DNA of 26,368 bases from Archaeoglobus sp. JdFR-24. Its GTDB lineage: Archaea; Halobacteriota; Archaeoglobi; Archaeoglobales; Archaeoglobaceae. Made by a program: the position numbers and the translations under genes. The notes under the pieces were generated by a model. The model was not told where the DNA came from, did not search any database, and saw only the letters and a list, made by a program, of their open reading frames with translations. The stretch spans positions 1-26,368 of the forward strand of contig MTML01000084.1 in the NCBI GenBank assembly GCA_002011215.1. The letters run 5' to 3'. Of this stretch, positions 1-8,629 are shown in pieces. Position 1 is the first letter of the stretch; each line of letters begins with the position of its first letter.

Positions 1-528
1 TGCAAGCTGTTCATCTCCTTCTGGGCTGAGTCCAAGACCAGAGTAGATGTCTTGCATTTTTTCATTGAATGGATAGAGAGCATGGAATGCACCATACTGG
101 ACCTCGGCTGAACCCTGGTATATGTTCTGGACAAGATATTCTCTGTTTACAAGGAAGTTGACCGCAAATCTAACCTCTCTGATTGCAAAGGGGTTTAAAT
201 ACACCTTGTCACCAACAGTGATGACTGGTAGGTCTCCCTCGTCATGTGCTGGGTTGAGTGTAAGTTCCTGGTAAACTGAGGATGATTTTACCAGCCACAG
301 TTTATCCAGAATGTCTTTACTCAGGTCTTTGTAAGCACCACCAGGTCTGGAGAACAGGAATATGTCGTTTTCACCGTTTGCTACTGAAACGATAGCAGTC
401 TCTTCGTTTGACATACTTGAAACTCTTATCTCGTCCGCATAACCATCTCTTGGAACTGAGCTAGCCGCTGCAATCATCAGAGTCGCCGACAACAGTACCA
501 ATATCAAAAAAATGCTTCTTTTTCTCAT
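1..528 (-). CDS. ABC transporter family 5 solute-binding protein, C-terminus cut by window edge
   Basis: The frame opens at ATG 528 and stays open for 176 codons to the window edge, so only the N-terminal part is present. It starts with a Sec-type signal peptide: MRKRS followed by a hydrophobic stretch (about residues 6-22) with an Ala-rich end suited to cleavage. A segment reading NPFAIREVRFAVNFLVNREY (about residues 108-127) is typical of family 5 (SBP_bac_5) dipeptide/oligopeptide-binding proteins. The inferred role is capture of peptides or another small solute outside the cell for an ABC importer, whose permease and ATPase genes would lie to the left. An SD-like GAGGTTGAGAT lies just before the ATG. 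The family call is fairly firm; the ligand is unknown. Confidence 0.8.
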   Translation of the reverse strand, partial: MRKRSIFLILVLLSATLMIAAASSVPRDGYADEIRVSSMSNEETAIVSVANGENDIFLFSRPGGAYKDLSKDILDKLWLVKSSSVYQELTLNPAHDEGDLPVITVGDKVYLNPFAIREVRFAVNFLVNREYLVQNIYQGSAEVQYGAFHALYPFNEKMQDIYSGLGLSPEGDEQLA

Positions 529-906
529 GATCTCAACCTCTTCTTTTTGCTTTTAAATAAACGTAATTTGGTATTTAACTATTTTGATTACAAACTTAAA
601 TTTTAATATTTTTATGATTTAATAGTAAAATTTATAATTTAGATTTTCGTCATGGTTTTAACTGTTGAAATATATAAATATATAAAAACTGATATGACGT
701 CAATCTAAGAGTCAAGTAATAAAATCGAGTAATTGAATACTAAGAATTATTAAGATAGAAGTATTAAAATGAAAATTATATCTTCTAAAGATATCTACGG
801 TGGTGAGAAGGGTAAAATAATGTGATGAAACCCAATCAATACAGAATGGAATGAGAACAGCAACTTATATGAATCATCAGGATAACAGAATAATTGGGGT
901 GATAAG
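529..906. other. AT-rich divergent intergenic region
   Basis: This 378-bp gap separates two divergent genes and is very A/T-rich. On the plus strand a strong TATA-like tract runs 670-688, followed by the 8-bp palindrome TGACGTCA at 695-702, close to where transcription would start. If that is the promoter of the protease gene, the leader would be about 200 nt. A weaker TATA (CTTATATG, about 862-869) would give a short leader. An 18-codon ORF occupies 769-825 (MKIISSKDIYGGEKGKIM) in the same frame as the protease gene but separated from it by stops. I see no RNA gene here. Confidence 0.5.
571..580 (-). promoter_or_regulatory. Candidate TATA box for the solute-binding protein gene
   Basis: On the minus strand AGTTAAATAC lies about 45 nt before ATG 528. 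Transcription starting about 25 nt downstream would leave a leader of roughly 20 nt that contains the SD. A second A/T-rich candidate (TTTATTTAAAA, about 553-563) sits too close to the ATG to leave a full SD in the leader. Confidence 0.4.
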
Positions 907-1770
907 GTGTTTATTGATCCGTCCTCGACATTCTTCAACATGATATGGTTTCTGTTTTTCTTCTACCTGCTTTTGGGCCCTCAACTGAAGCACAGACAGC
1001 TAATGGCAGCAAGAAAAACTTTAATGCAAAAGTTGGGGGTAAAAAGGGGAAGTAATATAATAACCATGATCCACAGACAGGAGAGCATCGGCCTTTTTGG
1101 CATTCCTTTTTACAGGTTTATAAATGTTGAAGACTCAGAACAGGTTCTCAGGGCAATAAGGAGAACGCCCAGAGACAAGCCGATTGACTTGATTCTTCAC
1201 ACGCCTGGCGGGCTGGTGCTGGCATCAACCCAGATAGCCAAGGCAATTAAAGACCATCCGGCGAAAACCACTGTGATCGTTCCTCACTATGCCATGAGTG
1301 GTGGAACACTTATTGCTCTTGCCGCTGACGAAATAATTATGGATCCACATGCTGTTCTGGGTCCTGTCGATCCGCAACTTATGAATTATCCTGCTCCATC
1401 AATACTTAAAGCTGTTACGAGAAAAGAACCGAAGGACATCGACGATCAAACACTTATCATGGCAGACATAGCTGAAAAATCGATCAATCAGGTTAGAGAT
1501 TTTGTATATCATCTCTTAAAAGATAAAATGGGTGAAGAGAAAGCAAAAAAGGTCTCAGAAATACTTACAGAAGGAAAATGGACGCATGATTATCCAATAA
1601 CTGCTGAAATTGCAAAAGAACTCGGATTAAATGTAAATGTTAATGTCCCCTCAGAGGTTTACGAATTAATGGAACTCTATCCACAGCCCATGATGCAGAG
1701 ACATCCGGGTGTTGAATTTGTTCCAACACCACGGAGGAGGACTGGTAATAGGGAACTGGATAAAATCTAA
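907..1770 (+). CDS. Membrane-anchored SDH-family Clp-fold serine protease
   Basis: The protein has 287 aa. The start is GTG 907, chosen because GGGGTGAT (896-903) lies 3 nt upstream. One hydrophobic segment (about residues 10-25) is followed by a basic stretch, so it is probably anchored by its N-terminus. The core has the ClpP/SppA crotonase-like fold: an oxyanion-type HTPGG at residues 98-102 and the nucleophile region HYAMSGG with Ser131. A conserved GPVDPQL follows at 152-158. This matches the archaeal SDH protease family (DUF114, PF01972), thought to degrade membrane or membrane-associated proteins; the natural substrate is unknown. The next gene starts about 40 nt downstream and may be cotranscribed. 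Confidence 0.85.
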   Translation: MFIDPSSTFFNMIWFLFFFYLLLGPQLKHRQLMAARKTLMQKLGVKRGSNIITMIHRQESIGLFGIPFYRFINVEDSEQVLRAIRRTPRDKPIDLILHTPGGLVLASTQIAKAIKDHPAKTTVIVPHYAMSGGTLIALAADEIIMDPHAVLGPVDPQLMNYPAPSILKAVTRKEPKDIDDQTLIMADIAEKSINQVRDFVYHLLKDKMGEEKAKKVSEILTEGKWTHDYPITAEIAKELGLNVNVNVPSEVYELMELYPQPMMQRHPGVEFVPTPRRRTGNRELDKI

Positions 1771-1811
1771 TTTAGGTGTTTTTTAATTCAATTTTGTCTG
1801 GAGGTGGTGAT

Positions 1812-2108
1812 GTGTCCGGAATACTTGATATTATGAATAAGTTAGATCCTGAACTTTTTGAACATTTAGAAAAAACACGGGATCTTGCCTTTTCTGAAGG
1901 AGTGATTCCATTGAAATTCAAGATTTTAATTGCTCTTGCGCTTGACGCTTCCCATGGTGCAACTGAAGGAGTAAAAACCCTGGCAGAGTTAGCTTTGCAG
2001 GCTGGAGCCACAAAAGAGGAAATTGCTGAAACCTTGAGGGTGGCACTCTATGTGAGTGGAGCTGGCAGTATTTACACAGCAGCAAAAGCTTTGAAAGATA
2101 TAATTTAG
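1812..2108 (+). CDS. Small CMD/AhpD-like protein lacking cysteine
   Basis: I place the start at GTG 1812, because a strong SD (GGAGGTGGTGAT, 1800-1811) lies directly before it. The frame is open upstream to GTG 1776, but that start would put the SD inside the gene. The product has 98 aa. Helical segments ALDASHGATEGVKTLAELAL and AGATKEEIAETLRVALY match the carboxymuconolactone decarboxylase/AhpD fold (PF02627). The CxxC pair used by AhpD-type peroxidases is absent, and there is no cysteine in the whole protein, so thiol peroxidase chemistry is excluded. The function is unknown. It follows the serine protease gene at short distance and a T7 run lies downstream. Confidence 0.75.
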   Translation: MSGILDIMNKLDPELFEHLEKTRDLAFSEGVIPLKFKILIALALDASHGATEGVKTLAELALQAGATKEEIAETLRVALYVSGAGSIYTAAKALKDII

Positions 2109-2129
2109 TTGTGTAAGATTGATTTAGTA

Positions 2130-2136
2130 TTTTTTT
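2130..2136 (+). terminator. T-run terminator after the CMD-like gene
   Basis: Seven T residues start 22 nt after the stop codon, followed by further T-rich sequence. Archaeal RNA polymerase terminates at such T-runs without needing a hairpin. Confidence 0.45.
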
Positions 2137-2268
2137 ATAATTTTCCAAATTAAATTAAGAAAGAACCACAAAAACGATTTAAATGATTATGGATGTCTCA
2201 GAAACTGCTGTAGATGGTATAGACGCTACACTGATAATGCAGCTAGCCGATGGCCATTTGTGACCCTG

Positions 2269-3018
2269 TTACCGTCTAACAGCTAACTTGAATTCTCTGA
2301 CCTTTTCTTCAATTTTATCAGTCGCATCTTCACCATATTTTTCAATGATCTCAACAATAGCACTTCCCACAACAACTCCATCAGCTCTTGCATCAATAAG
2401 TTGTCTAACATGCTCTGGTTTTGAGATTCCAAATCCAACTGCAACTGGCTTTCTGCACACTTCTTTAGCCCCTCTCAATGCATCAAATGCAATCGTCGAT
2501 ACCTTTTCCCGCGCTCCAGTAACACCATAAGTTGAAACGAGGTATATAAATGATGAGACTTCATCTATAGCTCTTAGTCTGTCTTCGGATGTGTTTGGGG
2601 CTGCGAGAAAAACAGTATGCATCTCATATTCTCTGCAGGCTTGCAGATAATCATTGGCCTCCTCCAAAGGAAGATCTACCACTATCATTCCATCAACCCC
2701 AGACCTTCTGGCATCCTCAACGAACCTTTCTACACCCCTAACATAAACAGGGTTGTAGTAGGTCATCAGCAGAATTGGCTTTTCTGAATACTCTCTAAAA
2801 CTCTTAACAATTTCAAAAACATCTTTAATCTTTGTTCCAGCCTTTAATGCTCTGTAGTTTGCTTTCTGAATCGCTCTACCATCAGCCATCGGATCACTGA
2901 AGGGTATGCCAAGCTCAATTACATCTGAGTACCTTTCCAGTGCAAATAGAAATTCAAGTGTAGCATTTTTATCCGGATCTCCTGCTGTTATGAAGGTAAT
3001 TAGAGATCTCTCTATCAT
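2269..3018 (-). CDS. trpA: Tryptophan synthase alpha subunit
   Basis: This subunit cleaves indole-3-glycerol phosphate to indole and glyceraldehyde 3-phosphate and passes indole to TrpB; it is a cytoplasmic TIM barrel. The 249-aa length is normal. The active-site segment [15 protein letters not shown] (residues 33-47) carries the catalytic Glu35 and Asp46. The next residues read RAIQ where PTIQ is usual in bacterial enzymes. Phosphate-binding glycine loops are visible near GFGIS and [11 protein letters not shown]. It is the last gene of the trp operon, and its ATG overlaps the trpB stop by 4 nt (ATGA), implying translational coupling and equal production of the two subunits. Confidence 0.97.
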   Translation of the reverse strand: MIERSLITFITAGDPDKNATLEFLFALERYSDVIELGIPFSDPMADGRAIQKANYRALKAGTKIKDVFEIVKSFREYSEKPILLMTYYNPVYVRGVERFVEDARRSGVDGMIVVDLPLEEANDYLQACREYEMHTVFLAAPNTSEDRLRAIDEVSSFIYLVSTYGVTGAREKVSTIAFDALRGAKEVCRKPVAVGFGISKPEHVRQLIDARADGVVVGSAIVEIIEKYGEDATDKIEEKVREFKLAVRR

Positions 3019-4172
3019 TTTATAGCCTCCATCACAACTTTAAGATCCTTATCCCCTCTTCCCGACAGGTTAACAACCACCACTTCATCTTTCTGCATCT
3101 CACTTGCGATCTTCCTCGCATGGGCTACAGCATGAGCAGATTCCAGTGCCGGTAAAATTCCTTCAGCCCTTGACAGCTCAACAAAGGCATTCAAAGCCTC
3201 CTCGTCTTTAACTGTTGCATATTCAGCCCTCTTTATCTCTTTCAGATAGGCATGTTCTGGCCCAACTCCGGGGTAATCCAAACCGGCTGCTATGCTGTGT
3301 GTGTCTGTAATCTGTCCATCATCATCCTGCAAAAAATAGGAAAGCATTCCATGCAAAACCCCCTTTCTTCCACATGAGAGCGATGCTGAATGATTATCCG
3401 TCTCAACTCCCTTTCCGGCAGCCTCAACTCCTATAAGTCTGACTTCATCGTTGAGGAACGGGTGGAAGATGCCCATCGCGTTGCTTCCTCCGCCAACACA
3501 TGCGACAATACAATCAGGCAAATGTCCTTCGATTTCCAGAATCTGTCTCTTTGTTTCTCTCCCGATTACGCACTGAAAATCCCTGACGATCTCCGGGTAA
3601 GGATACGGTCCCACAACAGAACCTATCAAATAGTGTGTATAATCAAAACTTGCGACCCAATCTCTTAAAGCCTCGTTTATCGCATCTTTCAAAGTTTTTG
3701 AACCACTCTCAACTGAAACAACACTCGCTCCCAGCAGCTCCATTCTGAAAACGTTCATCCTTTGCCTTTCCACATCTTCACTTCCCATATATATTTCAGT
3801 TTTCATCCCCAGCAAAGCTCCTGCAATTGCAGTTGCAACTCCATGCTGTCCAGCTCCAGTTTCTGCGATAAGCCTTTGTTTTCCCATCTTTTTAGCGAGT
3901 AAAGCCTGTCCAATTGTGTTGTTGATTTTGTGGGCCCCCCCATGCAGCAAGTCTTCTCTTTTCAGGTAAATTTTTGCTCCTCCGATTTTTTCTGTGAGGT
4001 TTCTGGCGAAGTAAAGGGGGGTGGGCCTTCCGGCGTAATTTTTCAAATAATAATCTAACTCTTTCTGAAACTCCCCATCTCTCTTCAGCATCTCGTACGC
4101 TTTTTCCAGCTCTCTAAGCGGTGGAATTAAGACCTCTGGAACGAATTGTCCACCAAATTCTCCAAACTTCAT
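3015..4172 (-). CDS. trpB: Tryptophan synthase beta subunit (TrpB1 type)
   Basis: This PLP enzyme condenses indole with serine to make tryptophan. The 385-aa length and the N-terminal [12 protein letters not shown] are those of canonical TrpB1, the form that pairs with TrpA, rather than the longer TrpB2. The PLP lysine is Lys82 in GGAHKINN. The catalytic Glu104 lies in AETGAGQHG, and a GGGSNAMG phosphate-binding loop follows near residue 227. It overlaps trpF upstream and trpA downstream by 4 nt each (ATGA). Confidence 0.97.
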   Translation of the reverse strand: MKFGEFGGQFVPEVLIPPLRELEKAYEMLKRDGEFQKELDYYLKNYAGRPTPLYFARNLTEKIGGAKIYLKREDLLHGGAHKINNTIGQALLAKKMGKQRLIAETGAGQHGVATAIAGALLGMKTEIYMGSEDVERQRMNVFRMELLGASVVSVESGSKTLKDAINEALRDWVASFDYTHYLIGSVVGPYPYPEIVRDFQCVIGRETKRQILEIEGHLPDCIVACVGGGSNAMGIFHPFLNDEVRLIGVEAAGKGVETDNHSASLSCGRKGVLHGMLSYFLQDDDGQITDTHSIAAGLDYPGVGPEHAYLKEIKRAEYATVKDEEALNAFVELSRAEGILPALESAHAVAHARKIASEMQKDEVVVVNLSGRGDKDLKVVMEAIK

Positions 4173-4792
4173 TTAAACTCCTCCAAAACTTTAACAAATT
4201 TTTCAACCAACCCTCTATCTTTTCTGCCGTTTTTCTCAACACCACTCGAAACATCCACGCCATAGGGTTTGACAGTTTTGACAGCTTTAACAACATTTTT
4301 AGGATTCAGACCTCCTGCAAGAATTATGTCAAATTCTTCTGCAACAATACTGCTAACTCTGTGGTCATGGGTAATTCCGCTACCACTTCCGGTATCGAGC
4401 AAAATAGAGTCGATCTCATAACTTTCAATTTTCTCGATCAACCTTTCTGCATCCCTTATTAGATCCATACTAACCTCAGGAACTTTGAATGTTTTCATAA
4501 TGTGTACATCGAACTCGGATTTTATCCTCTCAACGTCTTTTGGTGATAGATCTGTATGAATTTGAAGGAAATTCGCTTCTGTTTTCATTATCAACTCAGC
4601 CCAGTGTTCAAACCTGTCAAGTGTTGAAACCATAAACACTGGAATTCTCGCCGCCTCAATTAGCTTTTTAGCTTTATCGTGGCTGATTTGTCTTTTAGAT
4701 TCACATTCAACAACAACACCTGTTGCATCAGCGTATTTCTCGATGAACTTTAGCTCTTCTACGTCCCTGATTCCACAGATTTTTATAAACAT
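4169..4792 (-). CDS. trpF: Phosphoribosylanthranilate isomerase
   Basis: The enzyme isomerises N-(5'-phosphoribosyl)anthranilate to CdRP, a TIM-barrel reaction. I choose ATG 4792, giving 207 aa starting [10 protein letters not shown], because AGGAGTG lies 5 nt upstream and family members begin close to KICGI. The frame is open to 4834, but those 14 extra residues would overlap trpG and look unlike the family. The catalytic Cys is in KICGI (residue 6) and the Asp is in LLDTGSGSG. With this start, trpG and trpF are separated by 10 nt and the trpF SD lies in that gap and the end of trpG. Confidence 0.93.
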   Translation of the reverse strand: MFIKICGIRDVEELKFIEKYADATGVVVECESKRQISHDKAKKLIEAARIPVFMVSTLDRFEHWAELIMKTEANFLQIHTDLSPKDVERIKSEFDVHIMKTFKVPEVSMDLIRDAERLIEKIESYEIDSILLDTGSGSGITHDHRVSSIVAEEFDIILAGGLNPKNVVKAVKTVKPYGVDVSSGVEKNGRKDRGLVEKFVKVLEEFK

Positions 4793-4802
4793 CACGACAC
4801 TC

Positions 4803-5390
4803 CTATTTCCTTCTATATTTCCTGGACATCTCAACGAAGTTTTTCACGATCCTCAAACCCTGACCGCTTTCAAACTCTGTTAGAACGCTCTCAGGATGAA
4901 ATTGCACACCTTCAATCGGCTTTTTCTTATGCCTGATTCCCATAATGGTTTCATCTTCTGAGATAGCTGAAACCTCAAACCCTCTTGGCATTTCAAGGAT
5001 TGCAAGAGAATGATATCTTCCAGCCCTGAGAGGGTTTTTCACACCTTCAAATATTGTTCTGCAGTCGTGCCTGATCAAACTCATCTTTCCATGAACAGGT
5101 TTCAATCTTCCAACTTTTCCACCAAAAACATGTGCAATTATCTGATGTCCAAGACAAACACCCAGAATCGGAACATCAATTTCAAGCACTATTTCTGGAC
5201 AATTGCCCACATCTCTTCTTCTATCTGGTGAACCTGGTCCGGGAGAAATTATTATTCCGTCCGGGTCGATTTTTCTGATTTCAGCCTTTGATACACCGTT
5301 CGGAACGACTTTGACATCATCAAACATGGACACATACTCGGCAAGATTCCAGACAAACGAATCTCTGTTATCTATAAGCAAAATCATCAT
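4803..5390 (-). CDS. trpG: Anthranilate synthase glutamine amidotransferase subunit
   Basis: This class I amidotransferase frees ammonia from glutamine for TrpE. The product has 195 aa. The catalytic triad is visible: Cys79 in GVCLGHQ, and His165 and Glu167 in FHPES. The PGPGSP oxyanion motif is at about residues 50-55. The start ATG follows the trpE stop codon with no gap (TAG then ATGATG), so TrpE and TrpG should be made in equal amounts. The second ATG (5387) is an equally possible start. A pabA-like dual role in folate synthesis cannot be excluded, but the operon context supports tryptophan. Confidence 0.95.
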   Translation of the reverse strand: MMILLIDNRDSFVWNLAEYVSMFDDVKVVPNGVSKAEIRKIDPDGIIISPGPGSPDRRRDVGNCPEIVLEIDVPILGVCLGHQIIAHVFGGKVGRLKPVHGKMSLIRHDCRTIFEGVKNPLRAGRYHSLAILEMPRGFEVSAISEDETIMGIRHKKKPIEGVQFHPESVLTEFESGQGLRIVKNFVEMSRKYRRK

Positions 5391-6710
5391 CTATCCCCTC
5401 ATATCAATTCCAAGGGCTTTCATAACAGCCGACATCTTTCTTTCAGTCTCTGAGAACTCTTTCTCGGGATTGGAATCTGCCACTATCCCTGCACCGGCCC
5501 TCACTCTGCAAACATCATCTTTCTCAACCATTCTGATGGCGATAGCCATGTCTGCCCATCCATTGACCGAGAAATAGCCAACACATCCACCATAGATCTT
5601 TCTTTTTGATTTCTCAAGCTCATCTATGATCTCCATCGCTCTGATTTTTGGAGCACCTGTTAAAGTTCCGGCAGGAAATGCAGATTCCATCGCATCAAAG
5701 GCATTTTTATCATCATCCAGAGTTCCGATAACCTCGCTCTCTATGTGCTGAACGTGACTGTATCTTATCACCTCCATGAACCTCGAAACCTCAACGCTTC
5801 CAGCCTTGCTTACCTTTCTGACATCGTTTCTTGCCAGGTCAACCAGCATGACATGTTCTGCCCTCTCTTTTTCATCTGAAAGTAACGTTCTGGCTATCTC
5901 TTCATCTTCCCTTGCATTTTTCCCTCTGTGAGCGGTTCCTGCAATCGGATTTATTTTAACGATCTCTCCCTCGACAGAAGCCATTGTTTCCGGTGAAGAA
6001 CCAATAACGTCTCTTCCAAACTCGAGAAGAAACATGTATGGGCTGGGATTTACTGATCTGAGGTTTCTATAGATCTGGAAGGACGATAAATCTGTGTTTA
6101 TCTCGTATTCTCTTGAAAGGACTATTTGGAATGCATCTCCTGAGTAAATGTAATCCTTTGCTTTTAAGATCATGTCAACAAAATCTTCTCTGTCCGCATC
6201 ACAACCTGTAATCTCAGAAGAACCCTTTTCGTCCTCTATTTTGATTCTTTTAGCTTTGTTGACAAGTTTCTCAGCACTTTTAACAACCTCGGAAGAATTT
6301 TCAAGAGAAATGTGATAGAACTTGTTCAGAATATAATCGTATACAAAAACATCTTCGTAGAAGCAAAAAACAGAAGGCTCGTCTATTCTACCTTCTATGA
6401 AGTTGTGAACTGCATCATAGGCAATATATCCAACAAACCCCCCCTCAAATCTCTCCCCATCACTTCTCGTCTCAAAAAGATCTTTCAGAGTCCTGAACGG
6501 ATTGGTCTCTTTTGAAATTCTTTTTCCATCTACTCTGGTTCCTCTCCCATCTATCTCAACTATGAATTTCGGATCTGAAGATATGTAGGTGTATCTCGCC
6601 TTTCGCTCGTGCTTACCGGCAGACTCTAATATGAATGGAAATTTTCTTTCATCTCTTATCGCACTGTACAGTTCGAGGGGATTTACGTAATCAAACCTTT
6701 GGACAGGCAT
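5391..6710 (-). CDS. trpE: Anthranilate synthase component I
   Basis: TrpE aminates chorismate and eliminates pyruvate to give anthranilate, using ammonia from TrpG. The product has 439 aa. An N-terminal ILESAGKHERKARYTYI segment (about residues 28-44) corresponds to the LLES region that binds tryptophan in feedback-inhibited enzymes. Chorismate-binding motifs follow: GSSPETM near 237, PIAGTAHRGK near 254, ERAEHVMLVDLARND near 277, FPAGTLTGAPK near 345 and YGGCVGYFS near 373. It overlaps the end of trpD by 20 nt and abuts trpG. Feedback inhibition by tryptophan is likely from the N-terminal motif but is inferred. Confidence 0.96.
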   Translation of the reverse strand: MPVQRFDYVNPLELYSAIRDERKFPFILESAGKHERKARYTYISSDPKFIVEIDGRGTRVDGKRISKETNPFRTLKDLFETRSDGERFEGGFVGYIAYDAVHNFIEGRIDEPSVFCFYEDVFVYDYILNKFYHISLENSSEVVKSAEKLVNKAKRIKIEDEKGSSEITGCDADREDFVDMILKAKDYIYSGDAFQIVLSREYEINTDLSSFQIYRNLRSVNPSPYMFLLEFGRDVIGSSPETMASVEGEIVKINPIAGTAHRGKNAREDEEIARTLLSDEKERAEHVMLVDLARNDVRKVSKAGSVEVSRFMEVIRYSHVQHIESEVIGTLDDDKNAFDAMESAFPAGTLTGAPKIRAMEIIDELEKSKRKIYGGCVGYFSVNGWADMAIAIRMVEKDDVCRVRAGAGIVADSNPEKEFSETERKMSAVMKALGIDMRG

Positions 6711-7665
6711 TTCTTATTTCCTCCAGCTTTTTCAATCCCATGCCCTCTAAAACAGACTCTACCATTTCCCGACACTCTTTAAAATCTTCAAAACCAGCAG
6801 AATAAATGGCCATGCTGGCGTTGAGCATTATGAAGTTTCTATCTTCCTTTAATCCTCCACCGGATAAAACCGCTTTTATTCTTTTGGCACTTTCCTCGGG
6901 ACTCCCGCATGGGATTATCTTAACCCTGTCAAGCCCAAAATCCTCAGGTACAACTCTGTATTTTTCTACCCTGTTTTTTCCAGCTTCGGCCACCACTGTC
7001 TCAGATCTTGGACTTACCTCATCCAGACCGTCACCAAAAACAACCAGTGCTTTCTTCACATTCAAAAAATTCAAAGCTGATGCCACCCTATCTACAAGAT
7101 CTCTGGAGTTAACACCGATTATCTGATATTTCGGGTTGGCCGGATTGGATAATGGGCCAAGAACGTTAAATATGGTTTTTATCTTCAGCTCTTTTCTGAT
7201 GGGCATTATTTTTTTGAGCGCCTTATGGTATATGGGAGCGAACAGGAAGACGAAGTTAGTTCTTTTTATTACCTCCATGGCCTCTTCTGGCTCCAGATCT
7301 ATCCTGATGCCCAGCGCATCCAGCACATTTGCCGATCCGCTTTTCGATGTTATCGAAACGTTTCCGTGCTTTGCAACCCTTTTGAAGCATGAAAGAATTA
7401 TGGTTGAAGCTGTGCTCACATTTATGGTTGAGGAATAATCTCCACCGGTTCCGCAGGTATCGCACACAGTGCCGAGATCGATCTGGGTTGCGTTGTCCCG
7501 CATCGCCTTTGCAAATCCAGCGAGCTCTTCAGCAGTATATCCTTTACTTTGAATGGACGCAAGATAAGCTGCGATCCTTATCGGACTTTCATTCAAAAGA
7601 GTGTTGAAGAGTTCGTATGCCTCTTCAAAACTGAGATTTTTCCCCTCAACTATTTTACTCAGCAT
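6691..7665 (-). CDS. trpD: Anthranilate phosphoribosyltransferase
   Basis: The enzyme transfers phosphoribose from PRPP to anthranilate. The product has 324 aa, slightly short for the family. The PRPP-binding CGTGGDYSSTINVST is at about residues 70-84, followed by KHGNVSITSKSGSANVL at about 98-114, both hallmark TrpD motifs. The start ATG overlaps the 3' end of trpC by 7 nt and its SD (GGAGG) lies inside trpC. It is a free-standing TrpD, not fused to TrpG or TrpF as in some species. Confidence 0.96.
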   Translation of the reverse strand: MLSKIVEGKNLSFEEAYELFNTLLNESPIRIAAYLASIQSKGYTAEELAGFAKAMRDNATQIDLGTVCDTCGTGGDYSSTINVSTASTIILSCFKRVAKHGNVSITSKSGSANVLDALGIRIDLEPEEAMEVIKRTNFVFLFAPIYHKALKKIMPIRKELKIKTIFNVLGPLSNPANPKYQIIGVNSRDLVDRVASALNFLNVKKALVVFGDGLDEVSPRSETVVAEAGKNRVEKYRVVPEDFGLDRVKIIPCGSPEESAKRIKAVLSGGGLKEDRNFIMLNASMAIYSAGFEDFKECREMVESVLEGMGLKKLEEIRNACPKV

Positions 7666-8357
7666 AACCTCGCCTCCACAAAGGTTTTTACCATCTCTTC
7701 AGGGTTTCTGGCGTTCATAAAAGCAGTTCCAACGAGAACAGCATCTGCAAATGTCAATGCGGTTTTTAAATTCTTCAGGTTTGAAATCCCGCTCTCACTC
7801 ACCTTTATGAATTTATCAGGTATCTGAGGTGCGAGTTCGCGAGTGATTGAAACGCTTCCATCATCTATTTCGAGTTCGAATATGTTCCGGTTGTTTATTC
7901 CTATCATTGTCGAATTCGTATCTGTTGCAATTGTGAGGTCGTGGGTGGTGTGAACTTCGACTATTGTCTCAAGTCCGTGTTCCAGGGCAAAGTCGACCAT
8001 TTCGGCAGTTTTATCTTTTAATAATCGAGCTATTAATAGAACCGCTGCCCCTTCAGCCTCTGCAGTCCTCTCTATTTCCTCCTTACCTGTGATAAAGTCC
8101 TTTCTCAGCACAGGCAGGTTACTGTATTTACATATCTTTTTAAAAAGCTTGAAATCTCCTTTGAAGTATTCTGGTTCGGTTATGTAGGATATTCCTGCAG
8201 CACCGGCCCTTTCATAAGCTTTTAGTATCTCTAAGGGATCTCTGTTTTTTAATAGGTCACCATACTTTGGGGAATATACTTTGATCTCCGCTATTACAGC
8301 ATTTTTTGAATCACTTTTACAGAGTCTTATCGCATCACTCATGCCAAAGTCCATCAC
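7659..8357 (-). CDS. trpC: Indole-3-glycerol phosphate synthase
   Basis: This TIM-barrel enzyme closes the indole ring from CdRP. Visible signatures are VIAEIKVYSPKYGDL (catalytic Lys, phosphate binding), PVLRKDFITGKEEI, GINNRNI and KVSESGI. IGPS usually has the motif IAEIKRxSPS; here R is replaced by V and the end is SPKYG. The 232-aa product starts GTG-ATG (8357/8354); AGGAG lies 9-12 nt upstream, so either codon can be the start. It is the first gene of the trp operon, with its own TATA about 45 nt upstream. Confidence 0.94.
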   Translation of the reverse strand: MMDFGMSDAIRLCKSDSKNAVIAEIKVYSPKYGDLLKNRDPLEILKAYERAGAAGISYITEPEYFKGDFKLFKKICKYSNLPVLRKDFITGKEEIERTAEAEGAAVLLIARLLKDKTAEMVDFALEHGLETIVEVHTTHDLTIATDTNSTMIGINNRNIFELEIDDGSVSITRELAPQIPDKFIKVSESGISNLKNLKTALTFADAVLVGTAFMNARNPEEMVKTFVEARLC

Positions 8358-8397
8358 TTGGGAATTCTCCTATCATAGTAGATAAAACTTGTGAATT

Positions 8398-8406
8398 GTA
8401 TTTAAG
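8398..8406 (-). promoter_or_regulatory. Promoter of the trpCDEGFBA operon
   Basis: On the minus strand CTTAAATAC is preceded by a BRE-like CGAAATG. Initiation about 25 nt downstream leaves a leader of roughly 20 nt, which is too short for an attenuator or leader peptide. Any regulation is therefore probably by a repressor at the promoter. I see no clear palindrome here. Confidence 0.5.
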
Positions 8407-8629
8407 CATTTCGATGGGGTGTATAGACTCGTAGAGATATTTTTCAAGTTCTGGATTATTGTTAATTATTATTGGTTAATCAAATCATAAAACACTGGTA
8501 AGTAATATACTGTAACAGATTTCTGGAACTGAAAAAGCTGTTTGGATCGTCTCCTTCCAGTTTTGGTTCTATATGAATCAGGTGGGACATCCGGTTAAGT
8601 AACCGTAAGGAATCCGGGTAAAAGAGATA

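Noticed and set aside
2183..2263. A 26-codon ORF (MIMDVSETAVDGIDATLIMQ and onward) or a C/D-box RNA in the trpA downstream spacer
   Set aside because: There is no SD and no recognisable family. ATGATTA and a later CTGA only weakly match C and D boxes, and the internal boxes are missing.
8373..8629. A gene, leader RNA or riboswitch between the trp promoter and the tRNA
   Set aside because: No long frame, no RNA-like paired structure that I could find, and it lies upstream of the trp transcription start.
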